DNA from: DATKQI01 sp035532755
Lineage (GTDB): Bacteria; Pseudomonadota; Alphaproteobacteria; Acetobacterales; Acetobacteraceae
Assembly: GCA_035532755.1 (NCBI GenBank)
Contig: DATKQI010000025.1
Span: forward strand, 1 to 8,763
DNA: 8,763 nucleotides
Direction: 5' to 3'
Positions 1 through 6,999 of the stretch are shown one piece after another (within the stretch, counting starts at the first letter, position 1; each line of letters opens with the position of its first letter). A program made the translations under genes and the position numbers. Under the pieces are notes generated by a model. That model was not told where the DNA came from. It searched no databases and saw only the letters and a program-made list of their open reading frames with translations.

Positions 1-2
1 TC

Positions 3-1925
3 GCGCGATCATCTGTTGGGGCACCTCCTGTGGGTGCGCGGCGTCTTGCCGACCTGCCGGCCAAGCGCGGCAGGGGCGCAGTCTTCGCTCGCGGGCGAGC
101 GGCCTCACCACGCGGCTGGTCGCAAATGCAGCCGGGCGCACGCCGCGTCGTGGTCAAGGCGCGCAACGTGCCGATGCGCGCCGGGAGCCGAGCCGCCGCC
201 GTGCATCTGCGCTACGTCCAGCGTGACGGCGTCACCCGCGACGGTTCCCCTGGCGCGCTCTACTCCGCCAAGGCGGATCGCGCCGATGGCCACGCCTTCC
301 TCGATCGATCAGAGAGCGACCCGCGTCAGTTCCGCCTCATTGTCGCCGCCGAGGACGGCGCTGAGCTGGCCGACCTCCGCGCCTTCACCCGCGATCTGAT
401 GCGGCAGGTCGAGCGCGATCTTGGAACCACGCTGGACTGGGTGGCGGTCGATCACTTCAACACCACGCACCCGCACACGCACATCGTCATCCGCGGCGTC
501 GATGAGGCCGGCGAGAACCTGGTGATCGCCGGGGCCTATCTCGCCCACGGCATCCGGGAACGCGGCTCGGAGCTGGTCACCCTCGAGCTCGGCCCCAAGA
601 GCATGATGGAGCGACAGGCGAATCTCGTGCGCGAGATCGATCAGGAACGTCTGACCCGGATCGACCGCGCGCTGTTGCGCGAGGCTGGTGACGCGGCGGA
701 CGGGGTGATCGATCTCCGCCCTACCGCCGGGGATCAGCGCTCCGACTGCGACCGGCAGCTACGGATCGGCCGGCTGCAAGTCCTGGAACGGCTGGGATTG
801 GCCGAGGAGATCGCCACCGCCCGTTGGCGCCTGGTTCCCGGGATGGAGGAGACGCTGCGCGACCTCGGCGAACGGGGAGACATCATCAAGACCATGCACC
901 GCGCGCTGACCCGTCAGGGCGCTGAGCGGGGCGCCGAGCAGTTCGCCATTCACGGCGTCGGCGAGCCGATTGCCGCACCCATCACCGGGCGGCTGCTGGG
1001 GCGGGGGCTTGGCGGCGACGAACTGCGGGATCAGATCCACTTGGTCGTCGATGGCATCGACGGCCGGGTCCACTATGTCGAGGTCCCTGCCGTCGTCGCG
1101 GATGTCGCCAACGCGCCGACCGGGGCTATCATTGAGCTTGGCCCCAAACGCGGGACGCCGCGGGCCGCGGATTGGAACATCGGCGCTCTGGCGCGGGAGA
1201 ATGGCAGCATCTATCGGCCTGCCGACCACCTTTCTGCTGCGCGCGCCGATCCCGGCGTCGCCGACCCGGACGCCTATGTCGAGGCGCATGTACGCCGCCT
1301 GGAGGCGCTGCGCCGGGCTGGCGTCGTGCAGCGGCTCGACGCTGACCGCTGGCGCATCCCCGCGGATTTCGAGCAGCGCGCCGCCCGCCATGACGCGGGC
1401 CGATCCCCTGCAGCCGCACTGCGCGTGCTTTCCGCGTTTGGCCTGGAGGCGCAGATCAGCAGCGACGGGGTGACCTGGCTCGACCGCCAACTGGTCGCCC
1501 GCGACCGGCTGCCGCTCGCGCAAAGCGGCTTCGGGTTGGAGGTCGGAGCCGCCCTGGAGCAACGCCGCCACCATCACCTCGCCCACGGCGATGCATGGCA
1601 GGACGCGGACAGGGGCGTACGCTATCATCGGGCCCTGCTCGCGACGCTGGAGCGGCGAGAGCTCGCCCGGGCTGGAACAGAGATGGCGACAGCACGGGAC
1701 GTGCCGTTCCGGATGGCGGCTCCCGGGGAGACGGTGCGTGGGACCTACAGCGAGACGGTACAGCTCGCCTCCGGCCGCTACGCGCTGGTCGAGAACGCCC
1801 AGGAGTTCACCCTGGTCCCATGGCGGCCGGTGATCGAGCGCAGCCTTGGTCGCGAGGTCGTCGGGCTCGTCACCGACGGCGGGATTTCCTGGCAGATCGG
1901 TCGGGATCACGGCCTGGGGCTTTGA
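3..1925 (+). CDS. DUF3363-type VirD2-like relaxase, N-terminus cut by window edge
   Basis: Probable conjugative relaxase that would nick the transfer origin, stay attached to the 5' end and be exported with the strand. The frame is open to the left edge; a GTG at 30 is the first possible start inside the window, but the residues before it (reading VGAPP just upstream) fit the low-complexity N-terminus of this family, so the true start is probably outside. Numbering from the GTG, the His-rich metal site of relaxases is seen as DHFNTTHPHTH at residues 141-151 (H142, H149, H151), and a Tyr in RYVQRDG (Y62) is a candidate nicking residue. The remainder (about 250-631) resembles the DUF3363 region, including a LDRQL segment and a family-like C-terminal end in GLGL. 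It is sometimes labelled 'type VI secretion protein' in databases, which is misleading. No tra or trb gene follows; the next genes are convergent. Family assignment is confident; the catalytic Tyr is inferred. Confidence 0.88.
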   Translation, partial: ARSSVGAPPVGARRLADLPAKRGRGAVFARGRAASPRGWSQMQPGARRVVVKARNVPMRAGSRAAAVHLRYVQRDGVTRDGSPGALYSAKADRADGHAFLDRSESDPRQFRLIVAAEDGAELADLRAFTRDLMRQVERDLGTTLDWVAVDHFNTTHPHTHIVIRGVDEAGENLVIAGAYLAHGIRERGSELVTLELGPKSMMERQANLVREIDQERLTRIDRALLREAGDAADGVIDLRPTAGDQRSDCDRQLRIGRLQVLERLGLAEEIATARWRLVPGMEETLRDLGERGDIIKTMHRALTRQGAERGAEQFAIHGVGEPIAAPITGRLLGRGLGGDELRDQIHLVVDGIDGRVHYVEVPAVVADVANAPTGAIIELGPKRGTPRAADWNIGALARENGSIYRPADHLSAARADPGVADPDAYVEAHVRRLEALRRAGVVQRLDADRWRIPADFEQRAARHDAGRSPAAALRVLSAFGLEAQISSDGVTWLDRQLVARDRLPLAQSGFGLEVGAALEQRRHHHLAHGDAWQDADRGVRYHRALLATLERRELARAGTEMATARDVPFRMAAPGETVRGTYSETVQLASGRYALVENAQEFTLVPWRPVIERSLGREVVGLVTDGGISWQIGRDHGLGL

Positions 1926-2116
1926 TCACGCAACGACGTGCTCCGGGTATCGAGCGGTGCCCGAACAGTTCGAGCGATGCCCGAACAGTTGAAGAACAGG
2001 TTGCGCCACAGCGCCGCGACGGTCTCGAGCACGATGAAGGACAGCACCGACACCCTGGCTCCGCCCGGCGCGCGTTTCGCGATGACGGGCCCACCCGTGC
2101 GAGACGCAGCGATCAC
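1907..2116 (-). CDS. Candidate small ORF (69 codons), possible short membrane peptide
   Basis: A minus-strand frame begins with GTG at 2116-2114 and overlaps the TGA of the DsbA-like gene by four bases (GTGA), as expected for a translationally coupled downstream cistron. The product would be about 69 residues. It has a basic N-terminal stretch, one moderately hydrophobic segment (SVLSFIVLETVAALW, about residues 23-37), and an Arg/Thr-rich tail partly encoded by the 20-bp tandem repeat. It runs slightly into the 3' end of the convergent relaxase gene. I recognise no family. The start overlap is the main support; the tail over repeats and the GC-rich composition make chance equally possible. 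Confidence 0.25.
   Translation of the reverse strand: MIAASRTGGPVIAKRAPGGARVSVLSFIVLETVAALWRNLFFNCSGIARTVRAPLDTRSTSLRDQSPRP
1951..1990. repeat. Two-copy 20-bp tandem repeat
   Basis: Bases 1951-1970 and 1971-1990 are head-to-tail copies of the same 20-mer, differing only at the seventh base (G against A). Each copy ends in CCGAACAGTT. The copy junction forms the short palindrome CGAACAGTTCG (1962-1972). The repeat lies 25 bases after the relaxase stop, in the convergent gap before the copper/disulfide operon. It may be a scar or a binding site; the sequence alone does not say which. Confidence 0.75.
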
Positions 2117-2778
2117 TTGCCGGCCCCGCTCGTCTTCCTTTCGTCGGCGATCAGCCGCCTCAGAGTCGAGAGCGGTACCGCCCCGAGCAGCAGCTTATGG
2201 TCGACCACGAAAGCCGGCGTGCCGGTGATGCCGATGATCTGGCCAAGTGCCAGGTTCCGGCGCAGCTCGGCATCGATCCAGGGCGCGCTCATCTCCTTGC
2301 GCACCACCGCCGGATCGAGCCCGACCTGCTTCGCTACATCGAGAAGTTTCGCCTCGTCGAACGGGCCGTCCAACCGGTACATCGCCTGATGGAACGCTGC
2401 GTAGCGCCCGTGCCGGGAGGCAACCAGCGCGGCGCGGGCGGCGGTCACCGATTGCGGCGACAGGATCGGATATTCTTTCATCACCAGCCGCAATTGCGGA
2501 TCCGCGGCAATGAGCCGCAGCAGTTTCGGTGCCATCAGTTTGCAGAACGGGCAGCGATAGTCGAAGAACTCGACCATCGTGACATCGCCCTGCGGGTTGC
2601 CGAGCACGGGGGAGGCCCGGTCCTCGACCAGGTCCTCGTTGACCAGAACGGCGGTGGCGCGGGCGGTGTCCTTGCCGCGCCGTGCCGCTGGCGGCGAAGA
2701 TTGCTGCGCCGCAGCCGGACCAGCGACCACCGCCAGGAGAATGAGAAGAAGTGCAAAGGCTGGGCGCGTACGACGCAT
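2113..2778 (-). CDS. DsbA/ScsC-like periplasmic thiol-disulfide protein
   Basis: Exported thioredoxin-fold protein of the DsbA/Com1/ScsC group, 221 residues, acting on protein disulfides in the periplasm. The ATG at 2778 was chosen over a longer open frame because it begins a clear signal peptide (MRRTRP, then a hydrophobic core, cleavage near AAAQQ at 23-26) and has GAGAG five bases upstream. The mature protein carries the active site CPFC (C76, C79) in the context EFFDYRCPFCK and the cis-Pro loop TGTPAF (P188), with a helical insertion between them. Known ScsC proteins are partners of ScsB, and a ScsB-like reductase lies upstream in the same array, so an isomerase or reductase role is likelier than a pure oxidase; that is inference. 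It follows the Cys-rich gene by 58 bases and is the last firmly supported gene of the array. Fold and active site are certain; sub-family is not. Confidence 0.9.
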   Translation of the reverse strand: MRRTRPAFALLLILLAVVAGPAAAQQSSPPAARRGKDTARATAVLVNEDLVEDRASPVLGNPQGDVTMVEFFDYRCPFCKLMAPKLLRLIAADPQLRLVMKEYPILSPQSVTAARAALVASRHGRYAAFHQAMYRLDGPFDEAKLLDVAKQVGLDPAVVRKEMSAPWIDAELRRNLALGQIIGITGTPAFVVDHKLLLGAVPLSTLRRLIADERKTSGAGK

Positions 2779-2804
2779 GTTTTCTCTCAGTATTCCGTGA
2801 AGGG

Positions 2805-2828
2805 ATCGGGAAAGCCGAACCTTCCGAT
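2805..2828 (-). other. Imperfect hairpin between the Cys-rich and DsbA-like genes
   Basis: The widest gap inside the downstream half of the array (58 bases) contains an inverted repeat: outer arms ATCGG and CCGAT, then AAG paired with CTT across a two-base bulge, around a loop of about six bases. No T-run follows, so it is not a standard intrinsic terminator. It could be an mRNA processing or stability element, or chance in GC-rich DNA. Confidence 0.25.
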
Positions 2829-2836
2829 AAACCCGC

Positions 2837-3388
2837 TCAATCCTGACCGCCGCATCCATCCGAGAGGTTCCACACCTCGACAACCTGCCGGCCGGAGAAG
2901 CCACGGCGGCGGATGAGGTACTTCCCCAGCCCGCCGTAAGCCTGCCAGCGCCAGCACCGGCAGCAGCATGGTCCGTGCTCGCGCGCATGGGTCATGGCGT
3001 AGTGGTATGCGGCTTGTTCCGCCCCGGCCAGCAGCAGCTTGTCGTCGCGCATCGCGCGCTGCGCGAGGCCGGCTGGGATGTCATAAGGATCCGGCGGAAT
3101 CTCGGGAAAGGCACGGTACTTCCGCAGCCCCGCGATCTGGCTGACATAGCGCCCGAGCACCATCGGCGCGCAACAGGACCCTCGCAGGCGCGCCATCGGC
3201 GACATGGTGGCGATCGACGCCTGGAACGCCTCCGTGCAGTTGCTGTTCTCATGAGTGCTGAGGAAAGCGAAACGCTGGCGCAGCGCCTCCGGCACGGCCG
3301 TCGCGGCCAGTCCCCGGTGCACCCAGATCGGGATTGCAGTGAACGCGACGCCTGGAATCATCGCCAACACGCTGCGTCTTCGTATCAT
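2837..3388 (-). CDS. Cysteine-rich exported protein with CCC-x-C cluster, function unknown
   Basis: A 183-residue protein that resembles conserved hypothetical proteins but to which I can assign no function. The N-terminus (MIRRRSVLAM, then a hydrophobic stretch to LAATA near residue 31) is an export signal with an Arg-pair resembling a Tat signal. The mature part has eight cysteines: C51 (in ENSNCTEAF), C72 and C73 (RGSCCAPM), C141-C143 and C145 in HGPCCCRCWRW, and C179 near the C-terminus in SDGCGG, plus H134 and H138 beside the main cluster. The spacing looks like a metal site, and the setting between SCO and a DsbA-like protein suggests copper binding or a redox partner; both are inference. 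It vaguely recalls PCYCGC-motif proteins but lacks that exact motif. The ATG overlaps the stop of the 39-codon ORF as ATGA, and GGAGC lies nine bases upstream. Confidence 0.8.
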   Translation of the reverse strand: MIRRRSVLAMIPGVAFTAIPIWVHRGLAATAVPEALRQRFAFLSTHENSNCTEAFQASIATMSPMARLRGSCCAPMVLGRYVSQIAGLRKYRAFPEIPPDPYDIPAGLAQRAMRDDKLLLAGAEQAAYHYAMTHAREHGPCCCRCWRWQAYGGLGKYLIRRRGFSGRQVVEVWNLSDGCGGQD

Positions 3389-3504
3389 GTTGACACCGCT
3401 CCGATATTGATCCGACCGTGGCCGGGCGATTCCCGGTCGACGTCACGCAGCCCGACCTCCGCCGGCCCGCGACGCCGCGCTGGCCGGCCGTGCATCTCGC
3501 TCAT
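3385..3504 (-). CDS. Candidate 39-residue ORF bridging SCO and the Cys-rich gene
   Basis: The 112-base gap between the SCO and Cys-rich genes is filled by one short frame. Its ATG (3504-3502) overlaps the SCO stop as ATGA, and its TGA (3387-3385) overlaps the ATG of the Cys-rich gene as ATGA. The peptide begins MSEMHGRPARRRG and ends GRINIGAVST; it is Arg- and Gly-rich, has no Cys, no membrane segment and no signal peptide. A purine-rich GGCGGGCGGG stands just before the start. No family is recognised. It could be a real small protein, or a leader whose translation carries ribosomes from SCO to the Cys-rich gene. The double overlap supports it; the short length and composition weaken it. Confidence 0.4.
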   Translation of the reverse strand: MSEMHGRPARRRGPAEVGLRDVDRESPGHGRINIGAVST

Positions 3505-4163
3505 GACCCGCCCGCCGTCTGCGCGAGACGATCGAACCCCGCCGCCATGGCGGCGAAATCGACGCCGGGACCACCGACGCCTGCCAGCAGGTCGCGGACG
3601 CGTCCGTGCGGCCCGAACGCATAGACGTAAGACGTATGCGTGATCGCGGAGACGGGATCGGGGGACCCCGGGCCGGTGGGTGCCCGGTACTGCACGAAAT
3701 AGCGCTTTGCCAGGGCGGCCAGCTCCGCCGATGAGCCGCGCAGCCCGTCGATTTCCGGCGGTGGGCCGAACCCGGCCAGATAGTTCTTGAGCCGCGGCAG
3801 CGTGTCGTGAGCGGGATCGACGGTCACGAACAGGACCCGCATCCTGACCGCGCTCTGCCCCATCCGGCGCAGGATCTCCGCCATGTTATGCAAGGTCAGG
3901 GGGCAAACGTCGGGGCAGCGGGTGAAGCCGAAATAGAGCACCACCACGTCGCCCCGATAGTCGGCTTCGGTGACGCGCTTGCCGTCGGAGGACCGGCGCA
4001 TCGTGAAAGCGAGTGGCGGAAGATCGCCGGCGACATCCGACCCCGGCGGGAATCCGGCCACGGCGGGCAACGGGAGGCCGGCGGACAGAGCCACCCCGGC
4101 GAGCAGGCCGGCCAGCCCGCGTCGCGGCAGCCGGACCCCGCTCGCCCATCGCATATCCGGCAT
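3501..4163 (-). CDS. SCO1/SenC family copper chaperone / thiol protein
   Basis: Periplasmic thioredoxin-fold copper protein of the SCO1/SenC/PrrC family, 220 residues. Members deliver copper to the CuA site of cytochrome oxidase or act as thiol-disulfide reductases. The start at 4163 is preceded by GGACGGA at nine bases; a second ATG at 4154 is possible. A basic n-region with RLPRRG and a hydrophobic core form a signal peptide (to about AVAG, residue 37). The copper site is visible: GFTRCPDVCP with C83 and C87, and the distal His H176 in ITHTSYVY. The FVTVDP strand (112-117) is also typical. No membrane anchor remains after cleavage. The gene begins 26 bases after the TlpA-like stop and ends in an ATGA overlap with a 39-codon ORF. 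With no oxidase genes in the window, a role in copper tolerance or supply to local copper proteins is inferred. Confidence 0.93.
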   Translation of the reverse strand: MPDMRWASGVRLPRRGLAGLLAGVALSAGLPLPAVAGFPPGSDVAGDLPPLAFTMRRSSDGKRVTEADYRGDVVVLYFGFTRCPDVCPLTLHNMAEILRRMGQSAVRMRVLFVTVDPAHDTLPRLKNYLAGFGPPPEIDGLRGSSAELAALAKRYFVQYRAPTGPGSPDPVSAITHTSYVYAFGPHGRVRDLLAGVGGPGVDFAAMAAGFDRLAQTAGGS

Positions 4164-4189
4164 CGATGCCGATCCGTCCGGCCGCGCGA

Positions 4190-4828
4190 TCAACTTGCCG
4201 CTCCGACCAGCTTGCGCAGCAGGGCGACGCTCGACGAAGCATCCCACTGCACCGGCCCTTCAACCCGTCCCACCATGCGGCCCTGGCGGTCGATGATGAC
4301 CGTGGTCGGGACCCCCGGTGCCTTCAGCGCGGTCACCATGCGTCCCTCTGGATCGAGCAGGACAGGCAGGTGCGCGATCCTGTTCTCGCGATAGAACGTC
4401 ACCACGGCCTTGCGTCCTCCGGTATCGATCGAAACCGGCAGCACCACGATGCCGGCGGCCGCGACGATCCGCGCCAGTCGATCAAGCGCCGGCATCTCGG
4501 CCTTGCACGGCAGGCACCAGGTCGCCCAGAGGTTCAGCACGACGCCGTCACCGCGCCAGGCGGCGAGGTTGCGCGTCTGCCCTGCCCCGGTCGTGAATGG
4601 TGCTTTCGGCGCCGGTTCCGGCGGGACGAGTCGCCGCAGGGCCGCGGGCAGCAACGGCAGCGTGCCGGCGCGCGCCGGCAGGGCCAGCCCGGACAGCAGC
4701 CCGCCGCCAAGACCGGCCAGCGCGGCCCGTCGGCCGATCCGGCGCAGCAGTGGTGATCCGATCGATTGGATTGAAGAGACCATTCCCGCTGTTTGCTCCT
4801 TGCTGCGCGGCGCAGGTTCCGCCGTCAT
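4190..4828 (-). CDS. TlpA/ScsD-like exported thioredoxin-family protein
   Basis: Thiol-disulfide protein of the TlpA/ResA/ScsD type, 212 residues. The start at 4828 overlaps the stop of the DsbD-like gene as ATGA and has a GGGGGGA purine run six bases upstream; an internal ATG at 4783 (residue 16) would give a more usual signal-peptide length. A long basic n-region with LLRRIGRRAALAGLGGGLL (about 28-46) is a Tat-like signal or N-terminal anchor, ending near PARAG. The thioredoxin domain shows NLWATWCLPC (C105, C108), PVSID (131-135), and the cis-Pro loop GVPTTVIID (P174). TlpA-type proteins receive electrons from DsbD/CcdA and reduce cytochrome c, SCO or other cysteines; here the DsbD-like donor is the adjacent gene and SCO is the next one, so a reducing role for SCO or its neighbours is a reasonable inference. 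Confidence 0.9.
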   Translation of the reverse strand: MTAEPAPRSKEQTAGMVSSIQSIGSPLLRRIGRRAALAGLGGGLLSGLALPARAGTLPLLPAALRRLVPPEPAPKAPFTTGAGQTRNLAAWRGDGVVLNLWATWCLPCKAEMPALDRLARIVAAAGIVVLPVSIDTGGRKAVVTFYRENRIAHLPVLLDPEGRMVTALKAPGVPTTVIIDRQGRMVGRVEGPVQWDASSSVALLRKLVGAAS

Positions 4829-6999
4829 TCGCTTGTCCCCCCAGCCGCGACCCGCGGCGGCCCGGCCGCCTCGGCGAAGGCCCGCATCACCGCGTCCGCC
4901 GTCAGCAGATCGGGCAGCTTCACCCCCTGCGGTGCCCCCGGGCCATAGACCACGTCCAGCGGCACGCCATAGCGGCCGAAACTCTGGAGATACGCGGTGA
5001 TCACCGGGCTCGGCCGCGTCCAGTCGGCACGCATCGCCACCACGCCGGACGCGCGCAACCGTGTGGCCACCGGGTCGCGATCGAGCACGGTCAGTTCGTT
5101 GACCTTGCACACCAGGCACCAGGCGGCGGTGACATCGACGAACACGATCCGCCCGCGCGCCACCTCGGCCGAGATCGATGCCTGATCGAAGCGGCGCCAC
5201 GGCCCCGCGGGAAGCTGCCTCGCCGCGGCCTCCGGCGCGCGCGGCAGCACCGCAGCCACCGCAACCGCGGCGACCACCAGCGCCCCGGCTAGCCCGCCGG
5301 CCAGCGCCCGCGCCAGCCCGGCGTAGCGTCGCGCGGCGAGCACCGCCAGCAGCCCCGCCGCGAACCCACCCGTCAGCAGCGCCTGCGCACCGCCGCCCGC
5401 CCGAACCAGCACCGACAGCAGCCAGAGCGCGGTGCCGAGCAGCAGCAGCCCGAAGGCGAAGCGCAGCCCCAGCATCCACCGCCCGGGCCGCGGCAGCAGC
5501 GAAACAAGGCGCGGCACGGCGGCACCCAGCAGATACGGCGCCGCGAGGCCGAGCCCCATGGCGAGGAAGATACCCATGATCGCGATCGGCCCCCGTGCCA
5601 AGGCGAAGCCGACCGCGGTGCCGACAAACGGGGCCGAGCAGGACGCGGCGAGCAGGGTGGCGAACAGCCCGGTCAGGAACGCCGTGCCGCGCCGCGACCG
5701 CAGTTGCACGGTGCCGAGCCGCGTCGCCACGCCGCCCGGCAGGTCGATCTCGATCCAGCCCCACAGGCTCGCGGCGAACAGCACCGTGACCATGGTCATG
5801 GTGGCGAGGAACCACGGCTGTTGGAACTGGATTCCCCAGCCGATCGCCGCCCCCGCCTGCTTGAGCGCGATCAGCCCGCCGGCCAGCGCGGCGAAGCCAA
5901 CCAGCACGCCGGCGGCGGTCGCCAGCAGGTCGATCCGCACCCGCCGCCGCTCCGCCCCCGCCAGGCCCGCGAGCGCGAACAGCTTGAGCGAGAGCACCGG
6001 CAGCACGCAGGGCATGACGTTCAGGATCAGCCCGCCGAGCAGCGCGACGGCCAGGATCGCCAGCGGCAAAATGGTCCGCCCCGGCCGCGCGGCGGCGGAG
6101 ACCAGCCGTGGCGCCGCGTGGAAGGTGGCAGCGCCGCCGGTCCCGTCGGTCAGGGTGAACGCGAGGCGGCGCCCCGCCAGCACGCCCGCGCCATCGTGCA
6201 CGCGCGGGACCACCAGGGTCACCGTCCTGCCCGTCGCCGAGGGTGAAAGGCTCGGCCGGCCGGGCGCGCCCTGCGGCAGGCCCTCGACGAACAGATCGGG
6301 ATGCACGAGCGGCCGGCCGTGCATGGCCAGCCGCAGGATCAGCGCCGACCTTCCGTCCGCCGCGGGCGCGACATCCGCTTCGCGCAACGTCAGGCCAAGC
6401 TGCGCGAGGGAACCGGGGATCCGCGCCCGCGCCGCGGTGATCAGGACCGCTTCCGGACCGGGTAGGGCAAGCCCGGTCGGCAGGGTGAGGTCGAGGGCGG
6501 CGTGGTAGGGCACGCAGATCGTTTTGCAGGCCGAGTAGTTCACGTCGGCATGCAGAATCAGTGGCGCGCTGGGATCGGCCAGTCGGAGCGCGATCGGCAG
6601 CACCACCCCGGTCTCGTAGCCATAGGTCTGCAACCCATCCAGCGGCAACCGCCGCGGCGCCGGCCAGGACAGCGCGGCCGAACGGAGGTTGCGCGAGCCG
6701 GCCCAGGTGATCGAGGCCGGGATGCCCGCGGCCCCCGGCGTACGCCAGTAGGCGTGCCAACCGGGAGCAAGACGGATCTGCAAGCCGGCATCGACGGTGC
6801 TCATGGCGCCGGTCGCCTGCTCGGCGGTGATCAGCCGCACCGCGGCGTGCCGATCGCCGACCCATCCCGTCGCCGCGGCCCGGCCAGCAGGGGGCAGCAG
6901 CGCCATGACAATGATCGCCACCAGCGCGGCGGCAATGCGCGCGCGCCGGAGGTCCATCGAAAAGACGAGCCGACGCCCTGAGATCGGGACATTCGTCAT
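4825..6999 (-). CDS. DsbD/ScsB-like transmembrane thiol:disulfide reductase
   Basis: Inner-membrane protein, 724 residues, that moves reducing equivalents from cytoplasmic thioredoxin to periplasmic thiol proteins. The ATG at 6999 was chosen over a longer open frame because it makes an ATGA overlap with the CopD stop, has GGTGGGA upstream and leads into a signal sequence (hydrophobic core about 22-36, AGRAAA). Three redox modules are present: an extended periplasmic N-terminal domain with ACKTIC (C158, C162); a membrane domain of about eight helices with NVMPCVLPV (C331) and AASCSAPFVG (C454); and a C-terminal thioredoxin domain with AAWCLVC (C628, C631). The large N-terminal domain (about 300 residues before the first core helix, far more than in Escherichia coli DsbD) fits ScsB, whose name derives from suppression of copper sensitivity. 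It sits directly upstream of a TlpA/ScsD-like gene, with a DsbA/ScsC-like gene further down. All six expected cysteines are present. Confidence 0.93.
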   Translation of the reverse strand: MTNVPISGRRLVFSMDLRRARIAAALVAIIVMALLPPAGRAAATGWVGDRHAAVRLITAEQATGAMSTVDAGLQIRLAPGWHAYWRTPGAAGIPASITWAGSRNLRSAALSWPAPRRLPLDGLQTYGYETGVVLPIALRLADPSAPLILHADVNYSACKTICVPYHAALDLTLPTGLALPGPEAVLITAARARIPGSLAQLGLTLREADVAPAADGRSALILRLAMHGRPLVHPDLFVEGLPQGAPGRPSLSPSATGRTVTLVVPRVHDGAGVLAGRRLAFTLTDGTGGAATFHAAPRLVSAAARPGRTILPLAILAVALLGGLILNVMPCVLPVLSLKLFALAGLAGAERRRVRIDLLATAAGVLVGFAALAGGLIALKQAGAAIGWGIQFQQPWFLATMTMVTVLFAASLWGWIEIDLPGGVATRLGTVQLRSRRGTAFLTGLFATLLAASCSAPFVGTAVGFALARGPIAIMGIFLAMGLGLAAPYLLGAAVPRLVSLLPRPGRWMLGLRFAFGLLLLGTALWLLSVLVRAGGGAQALLTGGFAAGLLAVLAARRYAGLARALAGGLAGALVVAAVAVAAVLPRAPEAAARQLPAGPWRRFDQASISAEVARGRIVFVDVTAAWCLVCKVNELTVLDRDPVATRLRASGVVAMRADWTRPSPVITAYLQSFGRYGVPLDVVYGPGAPQGVKLPDLLTADAVMRAFAEAAGPPRVAAGGTSE

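Noticed and set aside
759..1910. 383-codon frame antisense to the relaxase
   Set aside because: No recognisable motif, no supporting start context, and it mirrors a well-supported gene; a GC-rich shadow.
1983..1997. GAAC-N7-GAAC, the form of an alphaproteobacterial LexA (SOS) box
   Set aside because: It lies between convergent gene ends with no downstream gene to control, and arises partly from the tandem repeat. Chance is the simpler explanation.
2071..2098. Two small hairpins (CGCG-TTT-CGCG and ACGGG-CCCA-CCCGT) in the convergent gap as a terminator
   Set aside because: Short stems and no T-run on either strand; not enough to call an intrinsic terminator.
2779..2988. N-terminal extension of the DsbA-like protein to a start at 2988
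   Set aside because: It would overlap the Cys-rich gene by about 150 bases and place the obvious signal peptide internally; the ATG at 2778 explains the protein better.
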